From: Mesorhizobium sp. WSM3862
Lineage (GTDB): Bacteria > Pseudomonadota > Alphaproteobacteria > Rhizobiales > Rhizobiaceae
DNA: 64,000 bases
Reading direction: 5' to 3'
Assembly (NCBI RefSeq): GCF_002294985.1
Contig: NZ_NSGE01000004.1
Location: forward strand, 558,001 to 622,000
Below the pieces are notes generated by a model, which did no database searches, was not told the DNA's origin, and worked only from the letters and a program-made list of their open reading frames with translations. Shown here in pieces: positions 61,311 through 64,000 of the stretch. The position numbers and the translations under genes were made by a program. Each line of letters begins with the position of its first letter. Position 1 is the stretch's first letter.

Positions 61311-61480
61311 ACCTTCTCCCCTTGTGGGAGAAGGTGGATCGGCGCGCAGCGCCGAGACGGATGAGGGGTGTTCCAGCTTGGCGACACCTTTCGCCAGCCA
61401 GAATTTCCAGCGCCTTACTCCGTCCAACACCCCTCATCCGGCCGCTTCGCGGCCACCTTCTCCCGCAAGGGGAGAAGGGG
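61311..61480. repeat. Inverted pair of CTTCTCCC palindromic repeats
   Basis: One unit ACCTTCTCCCCTTGTGGGAG-AAGG...ATGAGGGGTGTT (61311-61371) faces an inverted unit AACACCCCTCATCCGGCCGC-...-AAGGGGAGAAGG (61427-61478). Each has its own small hairpin, and together they pair over about 55 bp. This family is also represented at 16853. It separates the convergent ilvD and ABC exporter genes. Confidence 0.85.
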
Positions 61481-61489
61481 AAGCTGGCC

Positions 61490-63244
<1,755 letters not shown>

Positions 63245-63410
63245 ACGGCCGATCCTGTGTCTGGCTTAGCAAATTTCGGATTCGCCACGGGGGCGAGAGG
63301 CGGCTTATAGAGCGAGTTGGCGCCGGAGGAAACGCCGGCAGGGAAGAAACGGCTGCGGCGGGCCGCCTTTCCGATCACGATAACGCTGATTCTACCAAAG
63401 GGATGATGAC

Positions 63411-64000
63411 ATGGATTTCGACCTCATCGTGCGCGGCGGCACGCTGCCGGACGGCAGGATCGCCGATATCGGCATCGCTGGCGAAACCATCGCCGCGATC
63501 GAGCCTCAGTTGCAAGGCGCAGCTCGGAGCGAGGTCGACGCGCGCGGCAATCTTGTCACGGCGCCCTTCGTCGATCCGCATTTCCATATGGACGCCACGC
63601 TCTCCTATGGCATTCCGCGCATCAACGCTTCGGGCACGTTGCTCGAAGGCATTGCGCTCTGGGGCGAGTTGAAGCCGCTCCTGACGCATGAGGCCGTGCG
63701 CGACCGCGCGCTCGCCTATTGCGACTGGGCGGTGTCGATGGGCCTGCTTGCCATCCGCACCCATGTCGATGTCTGCGACGACCGGCTGCTTGCCGTGGAA
63801 GCTCTGCTGGACGTGAAGAAAACGGTCGCGCCCTATCTCGACCTGCAGCTGGTCGCCTTTCCGCAGGACGGGTTTTATCGCTCGCCGACGGCCCGCGAAA
63901 ACACAATCCGGGCGCTGGATATGGGCGTCGACATCGTCGGCGGCATCCCGCATTTCGAGCGCAGCACGGGCGACGGCACCCGCTCGGTGACGGAGCTCTG
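63411..64000 (+). CDS. Cytosine-deaminase-like amidohydrolase (partial, runs off window)
   Basis: This metal-dependent amidohydrolase starts MDFDLIVRGGTLPDGRIADI at 63411 with AAAGGGA upstream and is still open at base 64000 (196 complete codons). It has the metal motif VDPHFHMDATLSYG (HxH at residues about 57-59), MGLLAIRTHVDVCDDRLLAV and LVAFPQDGFYRS, followed by VGGIPHFERSTGDG, the pattern of the CodA branch. Cytosine, creatinine or another cyclic amide may be the substrate. Full members are about 390-430 aa, so about half is missing. Confidence 0.85.
   Translation, partial: MDFDLIVRGGTLPDGRIADIGIAGETIAAIEPQLQGAARSEVDARGNLVTAPFVDPHFHMDATLSYGIPRINASGTLLEGIALWGELKPLLTHEAVRDRALAYCDWAVSMGLLAIRTHVDVCDDRLLAVEALLDVKKTVAPYLDLQLVAFPQDGFYRSPTARENTIRALDMGVDIVGGIPHFERSTGDGTRSVTEL

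Overview
The window is about 64 kb of GC-rich, densely packed chromosomal DNA. Its gene set points to a member of the Rhizobiales, most likely Mesorhizobium or a close relative: an ActS/ActR (RegB/RegA) redox pair, MmcB, HmrR, an Omp2b/RopA-type porin, a malic enzyme-mutS-glnD-murJ-trpS neighbourhood, and several families of rhizobial extragenic palindromes. No rRNA, tRNA, CRISPR array, transposase or phage gene is evident. The organism assignment is inference from gene content, not from a marker gene.

Region 1 (1-10.2 kb, minus strand) looks like one long operon. It encodes a periplasmic binding protein, two permeases, a 68-aa membrane protein, two ABC ATPases, a fused DhaK-DhaL dihydroxyacetone kinase, a separate DhaL, DhaM, an HPr and an EI cut by the window edge. 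The locus therefore holds two ways to phosphorylate a short ketose: an ATP-type L domain fused to DhaK, and a free ADP/PTS-type DhaL with its own unfused EI-HPr-DhaM relay. Three GTTTAGT half-sites lie upstream of the first gene. This is the most interesting locus in the window.

Region 2 (10.2-22 kb) carries a PIG-L/LmbE deacetylase and a divergent EamA transporter, the helicase HrpB, ActS/ActR, NhaA, a run of small poorly conserved genes of less GC-rich composition (18.3-20.4 kb), MmcB, the copper regulator HmrR and an L,D-transpeptidase lipoprotein.

Region 3 (22-41 kb) is mostly housekeeping: a NifU-like Fe-S protein, a glycogen-debranching-type hydrolase, a universal stress protein, TrpS, MurJ, GlnD, MutS and an NADP malic enzyme. 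A copper module (CopA-type ATPase, DUF305 protein) and an aldo/keto reductase are wedged, in opposite orientation, between glnD and mutS. A near-perfect HmrR/CueR operator precedes copA, although the likely regulator gene lies 11 kb away.

Region 4 (41-54 kb) has a porin behind an AT-rich upstream region with a 12-bp inverted repeat, an orphan MbcA/ParS-like antitoxin-domain protein without a visible toxin, a PfkB sugar/nucleoside kinase, another EamA transporter, a CysZ/EI24-type membrane protein, a PEP-mutase-like enzyme, a HAD phosphatase joined to dut, an Lrp-type regulator with a palindrome at its start codon, a class II glutamine amidotransferase, an amidase and an FAD amine oxidase. Copies of a two-hairpin repeat sit at gene ends here, twice flush with a TAA stop codon.

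Region 5 (54-64 kb) has a winged-helix/TPR regulator divergent from a DUF4242 gene, a DUF1127 gene, peptide release factor 3, a VOC/PhnB-like protein, dihydroxy-acid dehydratase, an MsbA-like ABC exporter, and the start of a cytosine-deaminase-like amidohydrolase that runs off the right edge.
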